Shown piece after piece: positions 45,808-58,297 of a DNA stretch of 64,000 bases. Each line of letters opens with the position of its first letter. Within the stretch, counting starts at the first letter, position 1. Made by a program: the position numbers and the translations under genes. The DNA comes from Xenoacremonium recifei. Taxonomy: Eukaryota > Ascomycota > Sordariomycetes > Hypocreales > Nectriaceae. Below the pieces are notes generated by a model, which saw only the letters and a program-made list of their open reading frames with translations, was not told the origin of the DNA and did not search any database. The stretch covers positions 62,001 through 126,000 of the forward strand of contig WOFQ01000045.1 in assembly GCA_012184525.1 (NCBI GenBank), given 5' to 3'.

Positions 45808-46541
45808 GCAGGCGGGACTAGTCTTTGCACGTCGGAGCAGGCATATATATCATGTAATTTTAAAGGGCGGCTGTATTTTATATGGACGGGAGTTTAACGC
45901 AAACAACTATACTTCGTGTCTGATTTCAATCTACCCCTACACTTCGTTTTTCTTTCTTCCTATGTTCGACGAGTCTCGCATGGATACCTCCTTTGTACGT
46001 CTGTTTGTACAGGCCGGAAACCCTCAATTTCACCGCCATCCACTCCGTATCGTATCCCTTCGGAAGTCCAAACCAGACAACGCGCGTCGAGAGTAAACAT
46101 CATTAACCCTCCCAAGCCATGAAGTCGTGATGATCCGCCGGAGGCTTTGTCGGCTGAATTGCCTCTCTATCTTGATCGAAGTCTAATAATGCAACGACAC
46201 AACTCCTCCGCCAGTCTATCCTCGAAAATGCAGAACGGAAAGCATCATCTCAACCTGGAACATACGTATCCCGAGTCTGACCATCAGACACGTCTCGACT
46301 TTTTTTTCCTCCCCTTTTCTTTTTTGGTTACTGTTGCTCGAGTGTACTCTGGTCAGAGACGTGAATCAGACTGCGGGAACCCGGTTGCTGAAAAGTAAAA
46401 ACATAAAATCATGAACGATAAAAAAGAAAACCACGAAAGCAGGAAATCACAAAACTCTCAGAAAATGGAAAGACGAAACGCCTTCGAATGCAGCCTGCCC
46501 CGGTGTGCTTTTCAGCTTTGTGATGCCATCCGCAACAGTTC
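45808..46541. other. intergenic region between convergent genes
   Basis: These 734 bp hold the 3' UTRs of the 67-aa gene (+) and the C2H2 factor (-). There are T-rich stretches at 46300-46325. No gene is seen. Confidence 0.5.
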
Positions 46542-49516
46542 CTAATTGTCAATCTCCGTTTTGACAGACGCAGTTCCAGCGTCCTCCACCACCTTGGGTA
46601 GTGGTTTGAATAGCTTAGCCATCTCCAGTGTAAGATCCATGGATCCATAGTGGTCATCGATCTCTCCAACCGATCCCAACTCTTCTCCTCTTGAGGCCCC
46701 GTCAGACATGACCCAGGTCCGCACCGATTTCAAGAGCTGCATGACTTGCACAAAGCGCGCGTCAGGCGGCATCTGGAGCTCGGCCGGTCGTGTGTTCTCA
46801 AGCATGTACTTCGCCAACCAGTAAAAATGAATTCCGTCCCGAGAGAAGCCGTGGCGTCGAGGGTTGTTTGACGTCGCCGTGGCGGGGGGGAACTGATTAC
46901 CCATGTCGACATCCCAATTAGACTTAAACTTCCCGAGGGCAGTCTCCAACGCTTTCTGGCTTTGAGGATCCATGCTAGATCCCGCCCCGTTGACAGGCGT
47001 GCCCCGTCCGCTGTTCCCACCTGCAGGTGTCATCCAATCGCGGGGTGGTGGAGTGCTGTAGTTGAGCAACTGAGCAGCATTTCCATCCACCTGCGCTCGA
47101 CGCATCACAGTCATGATGGCGTGGATGAGCACAAACTTGCCATACAGGTTGGTGCTTCCTGGCTGGATCTGATAGGATGTGTGCAGAAGGGTCTTGAGCG
47201 CCCAATCCATCTCGGGTTGCTTTGCGCGTCGCGTTCCGTAGGCATTCTTCTCGGCCGCGGCCTCAGGACCATTCAGCCCTAGAGCTGAAGCACAGTCCTC
47301 GGCATTGTCCGCATCCCACGCCGCATCGTCGCAAGGCAGCGGCAGATGGATCTCGAAAGCATCAATCTGGGGTGGGAGGTTGAAGTACAGCCCCATAGCT
47401 GAATCAGTGAGGAAGATGCCGAGCATGAGTCTCGTGCGTCTCTCCTCATCAATCCAGAGATCCCAGTTGAAGTTTTGGCGCGTGAACTCGTTCGGGTTGA
47501 AACTTGGCTGATGCAACGGGGAAAGTAGCGCAGGGTTATTTGACGGTTGGAACAAATTGAACTTCCGCGCATTGGACGCCAACAGAGGGTAAAGCTGCCG
47601 AGCTCTGTCTCGCTGCTGCGGGGTCCCGTTCCATATGAGTAGGATACACAGCAGAAAGACAGATTGAAGCTCTTCAATGTCCGTCGTGGTAGCTTCCCTG
47701 TACTGTGGGTTATGCAGTTCCGCCGCAGACATCATCTTGCAATCCCGCGCCAGAGCGACCTCGAGGAAGTCCATCATTTCACGAACGTTCGACGCGGCCA
47801 CGCGATCCGAGTAGCAGGCACCGATACAGCACATGCCTGCAAGTAAGCCAGTATACGCCTGCATGATCTTGAAAGTCGCGACGTGCAGGAGGGGTGTGTG
47901 GACATGGAAGTGGGTGTACTTGTCCAAGAAATCTTTAATGTTATCGGGGGTGAAGTATAGGTTCATGCCCGCACTAGTTGGGTCAATCGCCTGATTAGGA
48001 GGATAAAAGAAGTTGAGAATTTGATCGGAGAGTTGGTTGTATGGAGTGTGGAGGCTAGATGGCAACCCCCATTGTACGGCGAGGGTATCGTTGGAACTGC
48101 CGCCTGTCGTTCCGGGACCGGCATTAGGCTCGGTTTTGGTTCCGATCTGCGTCTGTCCAAGATTAGGAGTGAATGATGGGTTGACGTAGGTTTGAGGCGC
48201 ACCAGAAGGAGGGAACATCTGAGTCCAATCAAGGCCAGACTGTTGGTTTGCATTGGAACCGCCATACATGGGCATCCCATTCTGGCCCGGAGGCATGCTG
48301 TAGCCGGGCATCTGCTGGCTGTTCATGCTGGGGTCCGCTCCGTAAGGCTGCGACGCGCCCATAACCGGAGCCATGCCCCGCCTGTCAGCAGGGTTCTGGC
48401 CATTGTCAAGTCGACCAATGGAGCTCGATCTCGACAGCTGGTTCTGGTCTTGACCCATTTGCTGCATGCCATCCTGAACAGGAACCATGCCGAAAGGATG
48501 GACCATGTTGTCACCAGGCATGTTGTTGAGCCCATTGAGATGGTTCAAGTCGTTGTGCTGAGCAAGCTCAGCAGCCTTCTGTTGAGCCTGAGCGTTCTTC
48601 TTGACATGAGCCTGCGGGTGGGACAAGTGGCTAGCTCCAGTGGGGTTTCCACGACGGATGGAGCACTTTTGGAAGTGACGCTTGAGGATGTCACTTCGGC
48701 TGAACGTATCGCGGCAGAGCACACACATGTAAGGTCGGTCACCGGTGTCTAAGGGACTCAGTCAGTATGTCAGCAGTTCTATACAACCTTACAAAACTCA
48801 CGTCTGAGAAGGTGACGCTTCAGATGCTTAGCGTGGAGGTATGTCTTGGTGCAATGGGGGCAGGGGAATTTTCCGTCGGCGTCCTTGACGGGAATCACGG
48901 TGCTCTTGGTTCCTCCAGAGCCGGCAGGGGCCGCAGCCGGGCGACCAGGAGCGCTTGGCAAGATACCGCGTCGACCCTGAGAGCCGACCACGTGAGTGGG
49001 CTGCTCGTTCTCTTGCATAACAGGGTTGGGCTGCATGAGCGTGCTGGGGCCGTAGGGAGAGGCGACTCCGGGCTGGGACATGATCCCGCCGGGAGGCATA
49101 GGCCGGAGAACGGGTGGACCGCGTCCGCCAATGGGCGCCGGGGCAATGGGCTGCGGATGAGCAGCAGAGGTTGTGGCCTGCGGCATCATGGCCGACGTCC
49201 CATAAGCCGGGTTGGGCGGGTACGGGTTCTGAGGCATCGAATACATGCCGCCTCTGGGAGGGCCTTGCGACGTCTGCTGGTAGCTGGGCAAGCTGGCAGA
49301 TCCAGGAGTGTTGGGAGTCCCGGGGGTGCGCGGCGTGTGCGAGTGGCTGCCGTACATGGGCTGCATCCCTTGAGGCGGAGGTTGCAGAGGTGGCAGCGTC
49401 TGAGGCAGAGGGGAGCCGGACTGGAGCTGATGGGGAGAGATGGCGGTGGGTGACGGGTAGGTTTGACCGGATGAAGTCGTGTTTATACCATTCGTGGGGT
49501 ACTGAGAACCGTCCAT
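46542..49516 (-). CDS. C2H2 zinc-finger transcription factor with fungal regulatory domain
   Basis: Two exons, 49516-48802 and 48748-46542, with a 53-nt intron, give 973 aa. The first 200 residues are Pro/Gln/Ser-rich (SPHQLQSGSPLPQ), like an activation region. Two tandem zinc fingers follow. Finger 1 has C219, C222, H235 and H239. Linker TGDRPY leads to finger 2 with C247, C250, H263 and C267, a C2HC variant. The codon for the last ligand of finger 1 (H239) is split by the intron. Residues 420-900 show the helical fungal transcription-factor middle region (MCCIGACYSDRVAASNVREMM, DEERRTRLMLGIFLTDS, ALGLNGPEAAAEKNAYG). C2H2 plus this domain occurs in regulators such as the AmdX group, but orthology is not proven. 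It is a nuclear DNA-binding protein. The long CT-rich leader upstream suggests complex regulation. Confidence 0.92.
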
Positions 49517-50430
49517 GCTTCGGTCGATGGGGTCAAAGAGAACAGCGTCTCTCCAACACGAGTTTCAGATGTGGGAGGGAGAGGGTGCGAGGTCGCGCAA
49601 GGTCGAAGACTGACGCGAGGCAATTCGGTGGCCGAGGCGAAGAGCGCGAGGGCCTTGGAGAGCAAGAGGCCACGACGCGACAATGCGACAACGACGGTGA
49701 CGGCGAGGATGGAGGAGAGGGTGAACGGCGACCAGGAACTCCGCAGAGGTGATTGCAGAAGAAAGATCGAGGTTGCCAAAAGGTGGATGAGGCTCGTGGC
49801 AGGTCCCTCTCGTGGTGGTGTTTGGGGGAGGGTGCAGAGTGGAGAAACGGGTCTCGATCCTTTTTATTTTTTTTCGACGCGGGAAGAAAGCTGTCAGGGC
49901 AGCGAGGCCAGAGAGCGCAGTGGAGGCCGGGAGGTGGGTGGGTTGGGAAAAGATGGGAGTGGGAGTGGGATTGGGATTGGGAGTGTGTGAGAGGGAGGCG
50001 TGGATCCTGCTTGCGTGGGTGGGTTCTGCTCTCGGCGGCGGCGGTGGGTGGGAGCGCCAGTGGCCACTTTTTTTTTTTCTCAAGCGCTTGAGGTACGTAC
50101 TGTACCGGAGTACTTGTCGAGAGGGCGTGCGTGAGGTGCGAGAGGAGGCAGGGCAACCTAAGGCGAGCCAACAAGGCACAAGCCGAGGTGGGTGCTGGCG
50201 ACGGGCGGCGGAGGTGAGCGGAGGGCGCGCGCGCTCAAGTGGTGCAGCACAGAACCGTTGGGATGCTGGTTTGCTGATGCTCTCAAGTGGACCCACGAGG
50301 GAACCACAACGAGGATAGCTAGAGCTGGGATCTGGATCAAAGAAAAAAAAACTGGCCAAAGGTCAACGCGGTGGAGGAGACGCGCTGACTCTAAAACAGA
50401 GGATCCTGGTATGGGCGCCGGCGAGATGGC
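49517..50430 (-). promoter_or_regulatory. CT-rich leader/promoter of the C2H2 factor
   Basis: Read on the minus strand this region is rich in C and T, with short T runs on the plus strand (49860-49875, 50068-50078) and GGGAGTGGGATTGGG-type repeats (49957-49982). Several frames are open here by composition, the longest 264 codons (49565-50359) without an ATG start. I take it as 5' UTR and promoter. Confidence 0.5.
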
Positions 50431-53400
50431 CGTTCAGCAGACACGGCAGAAAAGAATTGAGGCAAAATGAGATGATGAAGGAAGAAGAAACTTTGGGGGG
50501 AAGGATGAAGAAGGAGAGGGAAAAACGGAATGGCAAGAGAGACCGAGACGAGCGAAAGAGCGCGCCCGCGGCCACGGCAGGTGAGAAAAGTGAAGGCAGC
50601 ATCGGAGTAAACACGGAAGTACCAGGTACTTTCCTCGAGCGTGTAGCGCCGATATTTTTCCCTTTGGGACACTCGACCAACGCTTTCCAGCACGGCGTGC
50701 GTACCAATGTGACCGCGCTCGATTTCGGACTTTTTGCCGCGCTTTCCTTTCCTTTCCTGGAGTCTTGCTGTTTTTTTGGTTCTTTCTTTTTTTTCCCTCT
50801 TTCTTTTTCTTTGCCCTTCTTTCTCTGCAGACACACCCTTGCGTAATCGTGTCTTTTGAATTGGATCTACGGCGCAGCTTCTCGTTGCTACATAGATGCT
50901 CGTTCTCATATTGTAGTGTAAGGTGCATACTTGTAGTGCGGACTCCCCATTGCCGCTCCAAGCCGCCAGATTGGGGCCTAAAACCTGTCAGCAGGTACTT
51001 CTGCGTCACTTCTCGTCGGCACGGTCAGCCACCGCATTTTCGGGTACAGCGCCAGTAGCCCGTGGATCCACTCATCCGACCCGACGGCCTACCTGACCTA
51101 CGCCCAAAGCCCAAATGTGAGAGGCAGGAAGGGCTGGGATGCACCTACCTGTGCCGTAGCCTCGTACCTTACTCGCCCGTGCCGACTCGAGCCAGACCAT
51201 ACGTGACATCTCATAATTCTCTTCTCTTCCCTCTTGGGCCTGCTGCTTGCCGTAGCGCCCAACTTGATTCAGACCAACGGCCAAAATGTCTGAGGCGTCG
51301 ACGACTCGACTCGCCAGCCCCCTGCCTAATCCCAGTCCGCGGCCCAGAGCCCAGACAACGGCAAATGTTAGGCGATGATTCCGTACTGTGTGCCAACAGC
51401 AGCAGCTCTGCTCTTCAGCCGACGAGATGAGACGACGGTGAAGTCGAGGTTTCGGTACCTTATCGGTATCACCGTCCGATACCGCCCGAGCAAGGGTCTA
51501 GCATCCGTCGCGTCGTGTGTCTGGCGTTCGACCACAGAGACAGACGTCGGCATCCCTTCCTAGAATCACTCTCAGCGTCACCATCACGAGCAAGTCTCAG
51601 CAGTCGCCCAATCTGCCTGCTTTCCGCCAGGGATGTAGCGGCACTTCGACCGATACCCTCGCCTCTGGCAAGCTGGCTGGCCTCGTCGTATCCCAGGTGG
51701 ACAGGGGTCCTCGTTGCATAAAACCAGGATCATGCACAAGGAGTCAAGGACCCTGGAACTTTTTCGGGATGCAGTGTCTCTATCAAACAACACCACAGAG
51801 ATCGAGGCACTTACATACAGTCCTTGGGCGCAGCGAACACTGTACTGTACGTACAAGAGCTAGGGCGGCAGGGCGCTCCCCCCGACAAGGCCCTTTTGGC
51901 TGTCCCTGGTTGCCCTACTTGGGATGGTCGCCAGGTGTCCGATGTCCGGGTGTTCCTTGGAGCTACGCCCTGTGCGCATCCTAGGCCAGACGGCCTAACA
52001 CGATGCTTCACGCCGACGAATGTCTTCACCGCATTACCTCATTCTCGACCAGGAGGCCGAGTTCGCGCCGGGATCTCTCGACGGGCTGATGCTGCTGCCC
52101 TTCTCATTTCGAAAATTTCCCTCTCCTTGCCTGATATTTCCAACAGACACATGACTAGTGTATGCGCTACGGAACCATGAATTTGCCAGACACGGAAACT
52201 CGACGCTGGCTGAGACTTGATGAACATGTCTTAGCGGCGGCTTGTTGTTTTGCGAGCCGAGTCTGACGAACATGCTAACTTATGCTGATGCATACAGCCG
52301 ACACTGACCAAGCTTGGTATTCAGAGTTTCAGCTACTTGCGGGGGACAAACCAGTTCAAGTAACTGCTAAGCCATATTCCGCAGTCAGACTCAGCTTCTG
52401 TCTCTGTTCACGAAACATTGCGCCACTTCGTCCTGAAGATTTGCGGCATGTCACGATGAGAATCTAAGATTTCTCTCATCGCCCGGACACCAATTCATGA
52501 ATGACGCTACTGCACTGGTGCGCCTCGCCGACTGCAGTCCGTTGGAAGCGGTTAAATCATCATGCCGAGTTCAGGCTGTGACGCTTGATGCCCGCCGTCG
52601 ATTTAGGTCTGGCCCTACAAGTTGGATCTCACGACGGCGTCAACTACGTAAAAGCATATACATGGCGTCTGGGCTTCTCGAAGCGTTGTGTGCAACTCGG
52701 GTAGGCGCTCGGTTCGCGACTCGAACAAGCCAAGTCCCCAGGAATGATGTGCAGGCTCCACGAGTCAAGCGAGTCTCCAGCATGGCCCTGGAACTGCTGC
52801 CGACAAACATAGCACTCATTCTTTGGCTTCTCCAGCCGGAGAACGACGAACAAGCAGACGCAACTTGTCGTCAGCTCTGTCCAGAGTTCGGCATTGAGTG
52901 TTAGTCCTCCGTACACGTCCCTTTTTCGGCGCCCTTAGGGAGGCATTATCGGCACGCTTGCCAAGAAGCGCATTTCAGAGTCGGCTGCTGCCGTTGAAAT
53001 GTCGGTTCCGCGATTCTTCTCAACTGGCCGGAAAAAGCAAGTCGTGGCGAGCAATTTACTGGCCCGATCCAACACAAAGGGCGGAAATTCGAAAGCCTTT
53101 CACGTCTCATGCTCGCATCGGTCCTTGTGACCGACCAGGCATGAAGCTCAGAGGAACGAGAAATCCTGCGCATCACTTGCGGTCCTGAAACGCACGCGTG
53201 GCTCGATATCGCGCGACGGGCACGCGTCGAGGTGATCTTGAACCTAGGGTCTGCCGTCTTCGCTCGTCAACGCCCTGTCCACTTCTTCCAGGGACCGTGA
53301 ACGGTGCGCCCCCAAAAGCTCCAGAAAACACCGTGGTCCAGCCCACAAAGCCAGATCTCAGTGGAGCCAGTCCCTTTGAACCCCTCACCAACCCGCCGTT

Positions 53401-56400
53401 GCAGCAGCTGGAGAAGGGCGAGGGAGGGCTGGGAGAAGGCTTCGATTCACGCTCCAGAAGCTTCGTGGTGGAGTCCTCCCGTGAGGAGGCGCCCTTGGGA
53501 ATTGGAGAAGTGGTCGCCTCTTGAGCCGCTGACCCTCACCTCTGTTCCCACCATGGTCACCTTGCGAATCTCGCAATGTTCATCCTCTCTCAGACCACGG
53601 TCAGCTCGATTAACGAGGCGCCGAAGCTTTGAAGTCAGAGAGCCGGAATCTCGCCAGAGCTGTCCGCAACAGCCCTCGGAGCAGCCTCCAGGAAATCGGA
53701 CGATGGCCGAAGGGCGTACATCCGAACCGTCAGCCAGGAGGTACTCAACGGAAAAGTAGTGGCGGGAACACCGAGACAGGCGTCATTCCCGCAAGACACC
53801 CAGCCGCGATCCAAAGGATCCAGGCCAGCGCTTGTTCGCTCGTCCGCCACCCCTGCCTTCTGGTCTGCCACTCTCCAAGTTGGGGGTCCTTTACCAGGGT
53901 TTACAGGCTCAACCGCCAGCAACAAGGTGGTGGGACCTGTCCGGCAGCTTCCAGACGGCCTGTCTTGTTTGTGCGACGTGAAGGTAGCCAGAATCTCCAT
54001 CGCGCCCGTTTATCAATCGCATCGTCCCGCAATCAGCGGGAAGAAGCTGTGGCCGTTGTGCTCCTCTTTACTCCGTACTCCGTGCTCCGGACGGGGCACC
54101 CAGATCTCAATCTCTCGACATACATATATGTATGCACTGCATCCTGTAGCATGCGAAGCCTGGTCTGGGTCGCGTCTTGATCATCCTTACAAATTGAAAC
54201 CTGAGGCATCGGTTGGTCGTGGCCTCCGAGCTTTCACCGACTCGAAATGCCCCCTCCGGCCGGTACCTGGCTCTCTCCTCCTGACTGTCGTGTCGTTTCT
54301 GCTATTTCCGACGAGTCAACCAGCCAGCGCGTACCCAAGACGGTCTCGAAAATACAGGGAGGCTATTCAGACGCCCGAGGCCGATGACAAATGAGACACG
54401 GCCTTATTACTATTGACGGATTAGGAATCACGGCCGCGGCATAGCGAGGGGGGTTGGTTTCTTGATGCCGGCGGCAAGGCTGTCGAGATGTCATCACCGG
54501 GCCGGTTCATCTCGCACAGGCACCTCTTCGGGGTTCTCGTGAAAGAATGATGCGAGCACCATCAGCTGATGGAGTGCGCTTAAAAGGCTTCCTCGTGGCA
54601 GATCCCTACCAATGGCGTCGGGAATGCCCCATCAGGAATTCCGATGGTACGCTGTGGCTGACGATCTCAGCAGGGATCCCGGAATTAATGCCCCTCGGGA
54701 CAGTGCACAACACCCGTGCACAGGTCTTTTGCACAATGCTATGCACCAGCTATTTTCTAAGATCAAATCTATCCGACGTCTCCGAAGTCTGGATGCGCTG
54801 AGCTGAGCAAGCCCAGCTAGATGTGAAGAAGAAATTTTAGCCACCATCAGCTAACAGACGGTGCATTGAGCCAGGCAGCAAATAAGTACCAATAACAGAA
54901 CAACTACGTACTCGGAGTATCGAAATATCAGTGGATGAGAGATCGCCAATGGGGGCCGAGATGAGAAAAAGAAAATCCCATTATCACATCGGCCCAGCAG
55001 AGGCTCAGCCGTGTTCCAGATTTGCAGGCCCCTGGGGATGGGGCTCCCGTCGAACTACGAACAAGCTGCCAGCAGCCGATGAGATGGCCCCCCATTTGAC
55101 AGCATCGCATCGACAGGAGCCCCGAGCGAGACGACGAGAGTATGAGCGAGCGAAGAGCAAGTCCGGCATTCGTACGAGAAGCGGGACTCTTGGGGGAGGC
55201 CAAGTGGAGAGAGATGGAAAACTGCCGTTGGTGTTACCGAGAGGGAACAAGCTCGACGGAGAGAATGGGGCCACGAGCTCCTCGCCCACCAAGCCATGCG
55301 ACGCTGCAGCGAGCCGCTTATACGCCAGAGCTTCGAGGGACACCTCAGACGGCCAGGGTGACGACGACGTCGGCATATGACAAAGTCTTGAGTGCTCGTC
55401 GTCTTCGTCGCATCGCCACACGGTTGCCCGATTGGGCTTCACACATGCTGCGCAATCCGGACAAGTCCAAGTCACAAGCGAAACCGGCCACCCTCGACGG
55501 GCGGGTGAGAAAAATCCGCGCGTCGGCGTCCATCGGTTGCAGGTATGTATGAGAGCCTGAGGCCGCACGAGTCAGAGCGACTAGCTTCGGAGTTGGCAGC
55601 GTGCTTGATATCGGCGTCGGGGCATCTCCGCCGCTTCGGACGCGTATGATTTGACCAGCCTCGCGGGCTAGTGTCGAGCCACCGAAGCTACCGAAAGATG
55701 AGATGCGTCGCATCTAAAAGAGGGGGGCGGAATATTAAACCCAAACCCATCACGGTGACGACAAAGTCTGTCAACGGGAGCGGGCTAGAGGGTGTGGTAA
55801 TGCTTATTCGAGCAGACCCCGGCGGAACCGTCGAAACCAACCACCTGAGAATGATGTAGGCACGTCACGAAGTTCCGGCCTGCTAGAGCCAAGCCAGCAC
55901 CGAAATTGCAGGGACACGGTGTCTAGTGCGAAAGTTGTGCAGAAAAACTAGAGTCCTAGGACGCAAGTTTGTGCCTACCTACTTGCCCCGGCTCGCGAAA
56001 GGCAGCTCGGTGTTCGCCCAGGGCATTTTTGGTGTTGGTGGTGAGGCACCTAGGGACTTTCCACGTGGTTTCGGCTCCGTTACTCCATGTGCCACAGTGC
56101 ATTGCAATGGATAGTCGTAGCTGTCAAGGCCTAATAAAGCCTGGGCAGCATAGGCCTGGAGAAGAAAGGAGGGGTTCTGGCGGCTTGTCTGAATCGCCAA
56201 CCCTCGTCAGAAGAACCATCGCCCCCAAACAGACCTCGCGCCACGCGCTCCGAGTTACACAGGCGATCATGTTTCCCCTTTCGCCATCTTCCCATTTCCC
56301 CTTCCCCTTCTCGCTTGGCGTGGCTTTCCAAAACTTGTGCGGGAAGTGGGGGTCTCTCTCAGGCTTTCTTTGCTCGCGCTCTCTAATATCCCTCGGAGCT

Positions 56401-58297
56401 CGAAAATATGCCCCCGGCAAATACGTACCAGGCCTGGCACACGCACTTGGCAGGCGTGGAAGCAAGGAAGTAGACGGTGTACGGTACCGGGTACTTGTAC
56501 GAAGTACATTTGTCACCGACGATGCGCAGCCATTTGTCACTTGCCAGCCGCTGGCGCATAATCATGGCATGCCGACGCAGGGATGCTGCGTCTTTCGGCG
56601 CTGGTACTCCGTACTCCGTGCGGACTATGTCGCTGCGAAGAATGAATGTTTGACGCTAGGCGGAGTGACCGCCACATCGATTTGCGAACGCGGAAAGCGA
56701 GCGTCGAGCAATTGCGTGTCGTCAGGAGGTCCTTTCGTCCGTGCCATTCCTGATGTCTCTGATGCCGTCTCTTGTTGGTTGGGAGTGTTTTGCTTTGTTT
56801 CTGGTTTCTGGCGGTCACCAGCGGCGCCCCGTCTTTCCACCCCTTGCTTAACATGCTTGGAACAGGACGGACGGCATGTCTTGCAGCAGGTAGCTCGTCA
56901 AGGTCACATCAGCTGGCCTGCCTACAACGTACGTTTGCCGAGTACGACAGGTGAGACCTCTGGCAACCAAATTGGCTCTCCGTCTGTCTAGAAGTTGCCG
57001 AGGCCAACTAAGCACCTCGCATGGCTTGTCATTCTCCCGGCCTGAGCACGATGCCCGCGATCGTCTCGTGGTCGGCGCAATCGCAATACGAGGAGTCGTG
57101 CTCGCGCGCAGGACCGTGTCCCCGACGTGCGATTCAAACAAGAGAAGCACCCCCACGCACGGCCTAACCATCGGTGGGTGTCATTCTGTAGGTAGCTGTT
57201 CGAGCACAATTCCCGGGAGCGTCGCCTGCAGGGTAGGATCAAAGGCGCGCATGGTTAAGAATCCTACAGCTCGGGGAAACGACGCCGCGGTCCTTTATTC
57301 GCTTGTTGTTGAAATGACTTCGGTGAAATTAGGCGGTTGAGCTGAATGAGGAACGCTTGGCGACTCTCATTCAAGGCAACCTTGAAACAGGTCACAGCCG
57401 CCCATCTTCAGGGTAGCATCAGATGCGTCCTTTCAAACTTTGACTTGCTCCATTGAGACGCCGAAACATGGGGGTTTTCCAACTGTTTCGCGTTGAATGA
57501 AGATGTTGGTCGAGCCATGTTTGAGTCGCTCTTCATTCGAGTTGCAAAGGCTATCCCCGGTGTTTTGTTTCCCTCCATACGATTATCTTATACGCGGAAT
57601 ATCCAAACCCCGAACTTTTGATACTCGGACATTGCGATCTCGCGACAACGTCTATGCCATGGTCTTGTTGCGGGCTGAAACCCATTCTGGATCATCACGA
57701 TGCCTTCCCCCAAGCTTCTTTGACGTTGAATGCGGAGAAGGTGATGGAGGTCGTGGAGCATCAGCTAGCTCTGAAAGATGGAGCATCAGGACCTGGTGAA
57801 CTCTGGCCCTTGCCGTGGTTGACGGGCCCGCTGGGGATGTCTAGTCAGGAACACACTGGCGAACCTGTTCTAGAAAGTTGTTTGATGGAGGGATGGGGCA
57901 TTTTGACAGTTCCCCCGCATCAACCCCTTCCAGGTACTTTGTACCAGACTCCAGAGGCTCCAGAGCCATCCGCGCTGCAGGTACGCCTCCATCTTGAGCT
58001 CCAGAGATCTGGGTTCCACTTATCATGAGGATGGAGACTGACCCTCTTCGTGGAGGAGGAGCTGGAGGGAGGAGGGTATCCATTGTTCGGTGGGCGTTCG
58101 GTGAGAGGTGAGCTTTCTCAGGGACTCACCGAGAGCTCACCGAAAACACAGCACGTGATCGTCCCATGAATTGGACCCGGCAAATTGTAGCTCCGTTCTC
58201 CGGCCTTGGCTCAGGCCCGATTGAAAATTGTCGTGATCCAGGTGAAGGTATACGGAGCACCTCGTCATAACCGTCCTGCGCGGTCATTTCTTCGTCA
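50431..58297. other. long gene-poor stretch
   Basis: About 7.9 kb without a convincing gene. It is not AT-rich and shows no transposase, reverse transcriptase or terminal repeat that I could recognise. It contains several GTAC-rich palindromic motifs: 50093-50115, 54070-54090, 54907-54919, 56479-56508 and 56603-56623. Overlapping open frames around 53.2-54.4 kb and 54.9-55.6 kb run on both strands with no protein-like composition. One 294-codon ATG frame at 56107-56991 is listed separately. It may be the distal regulatory region of the C2H2 factor or decayed mobile DNA. Confidence 0.4.
56107..56991 (+). CDS. doubtful orphan open reading frame (294 codons)
   Basis: An ATG in acceptable context (TTGCAATGG) opens a frame to TAG 56989-56991; without requiring ATG it is open from 55969. 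The product is Cys, Arg, Ser and Gly rich, with pieces such as CCVFRRWYSVLRADYV and CWLGVFCFVSGFW. No domain, signal peptide or repeat was recognised. Third-position G/C bias is weaker than in the real genes here. The frame contains two of the dispersed GTAC/ACTCCGTACTCCG motifs, which argues for non-coding DNA. The length is more than I would expect by chance, so I record it with low confidence. Confidence 0.15.
   Translation: MDSRSCQGLIKPGQHRPGEERRGSGGLSESPTLVRRTIAPKQTSRHALRVTQAIMFPLSPSSHFPFPFSLGVAFQNLCGKWGSLSGFLCSRSLISLGARKYAPGKYVPGLAHALGRRGSKEVDGVRYRVLVRSTFVTDDAQPFVTCQPLAHNHGMPTQGCCVFRRWYSVLRADYVAAKNECLTLGGVTATSICERGKRASSNCVSSGGPFVRAIPDVSDAVSCWLGVFCFVSGFWRSPAAPRLSTPCLTCLEQDGRHVLQQVARQGHISWPAYNVRLPSTTGETSGNQIGSPSV

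Noticed and set aside
49565..50359. 264-codon minus-strand frame upstream of the C2H2 factor
   Set aside because: No ATG start; Pro/Ser/His/Arg-rich product expected from a CT-rich leader.
53198..54394. Chain of overlapping plus- and minus-strand frames, considered as a decayed retroelement
   Set aside because: No reverse-transcriptase, integrase or gag motif and no terminal repeats seen; frame lengths are near what chance allows.
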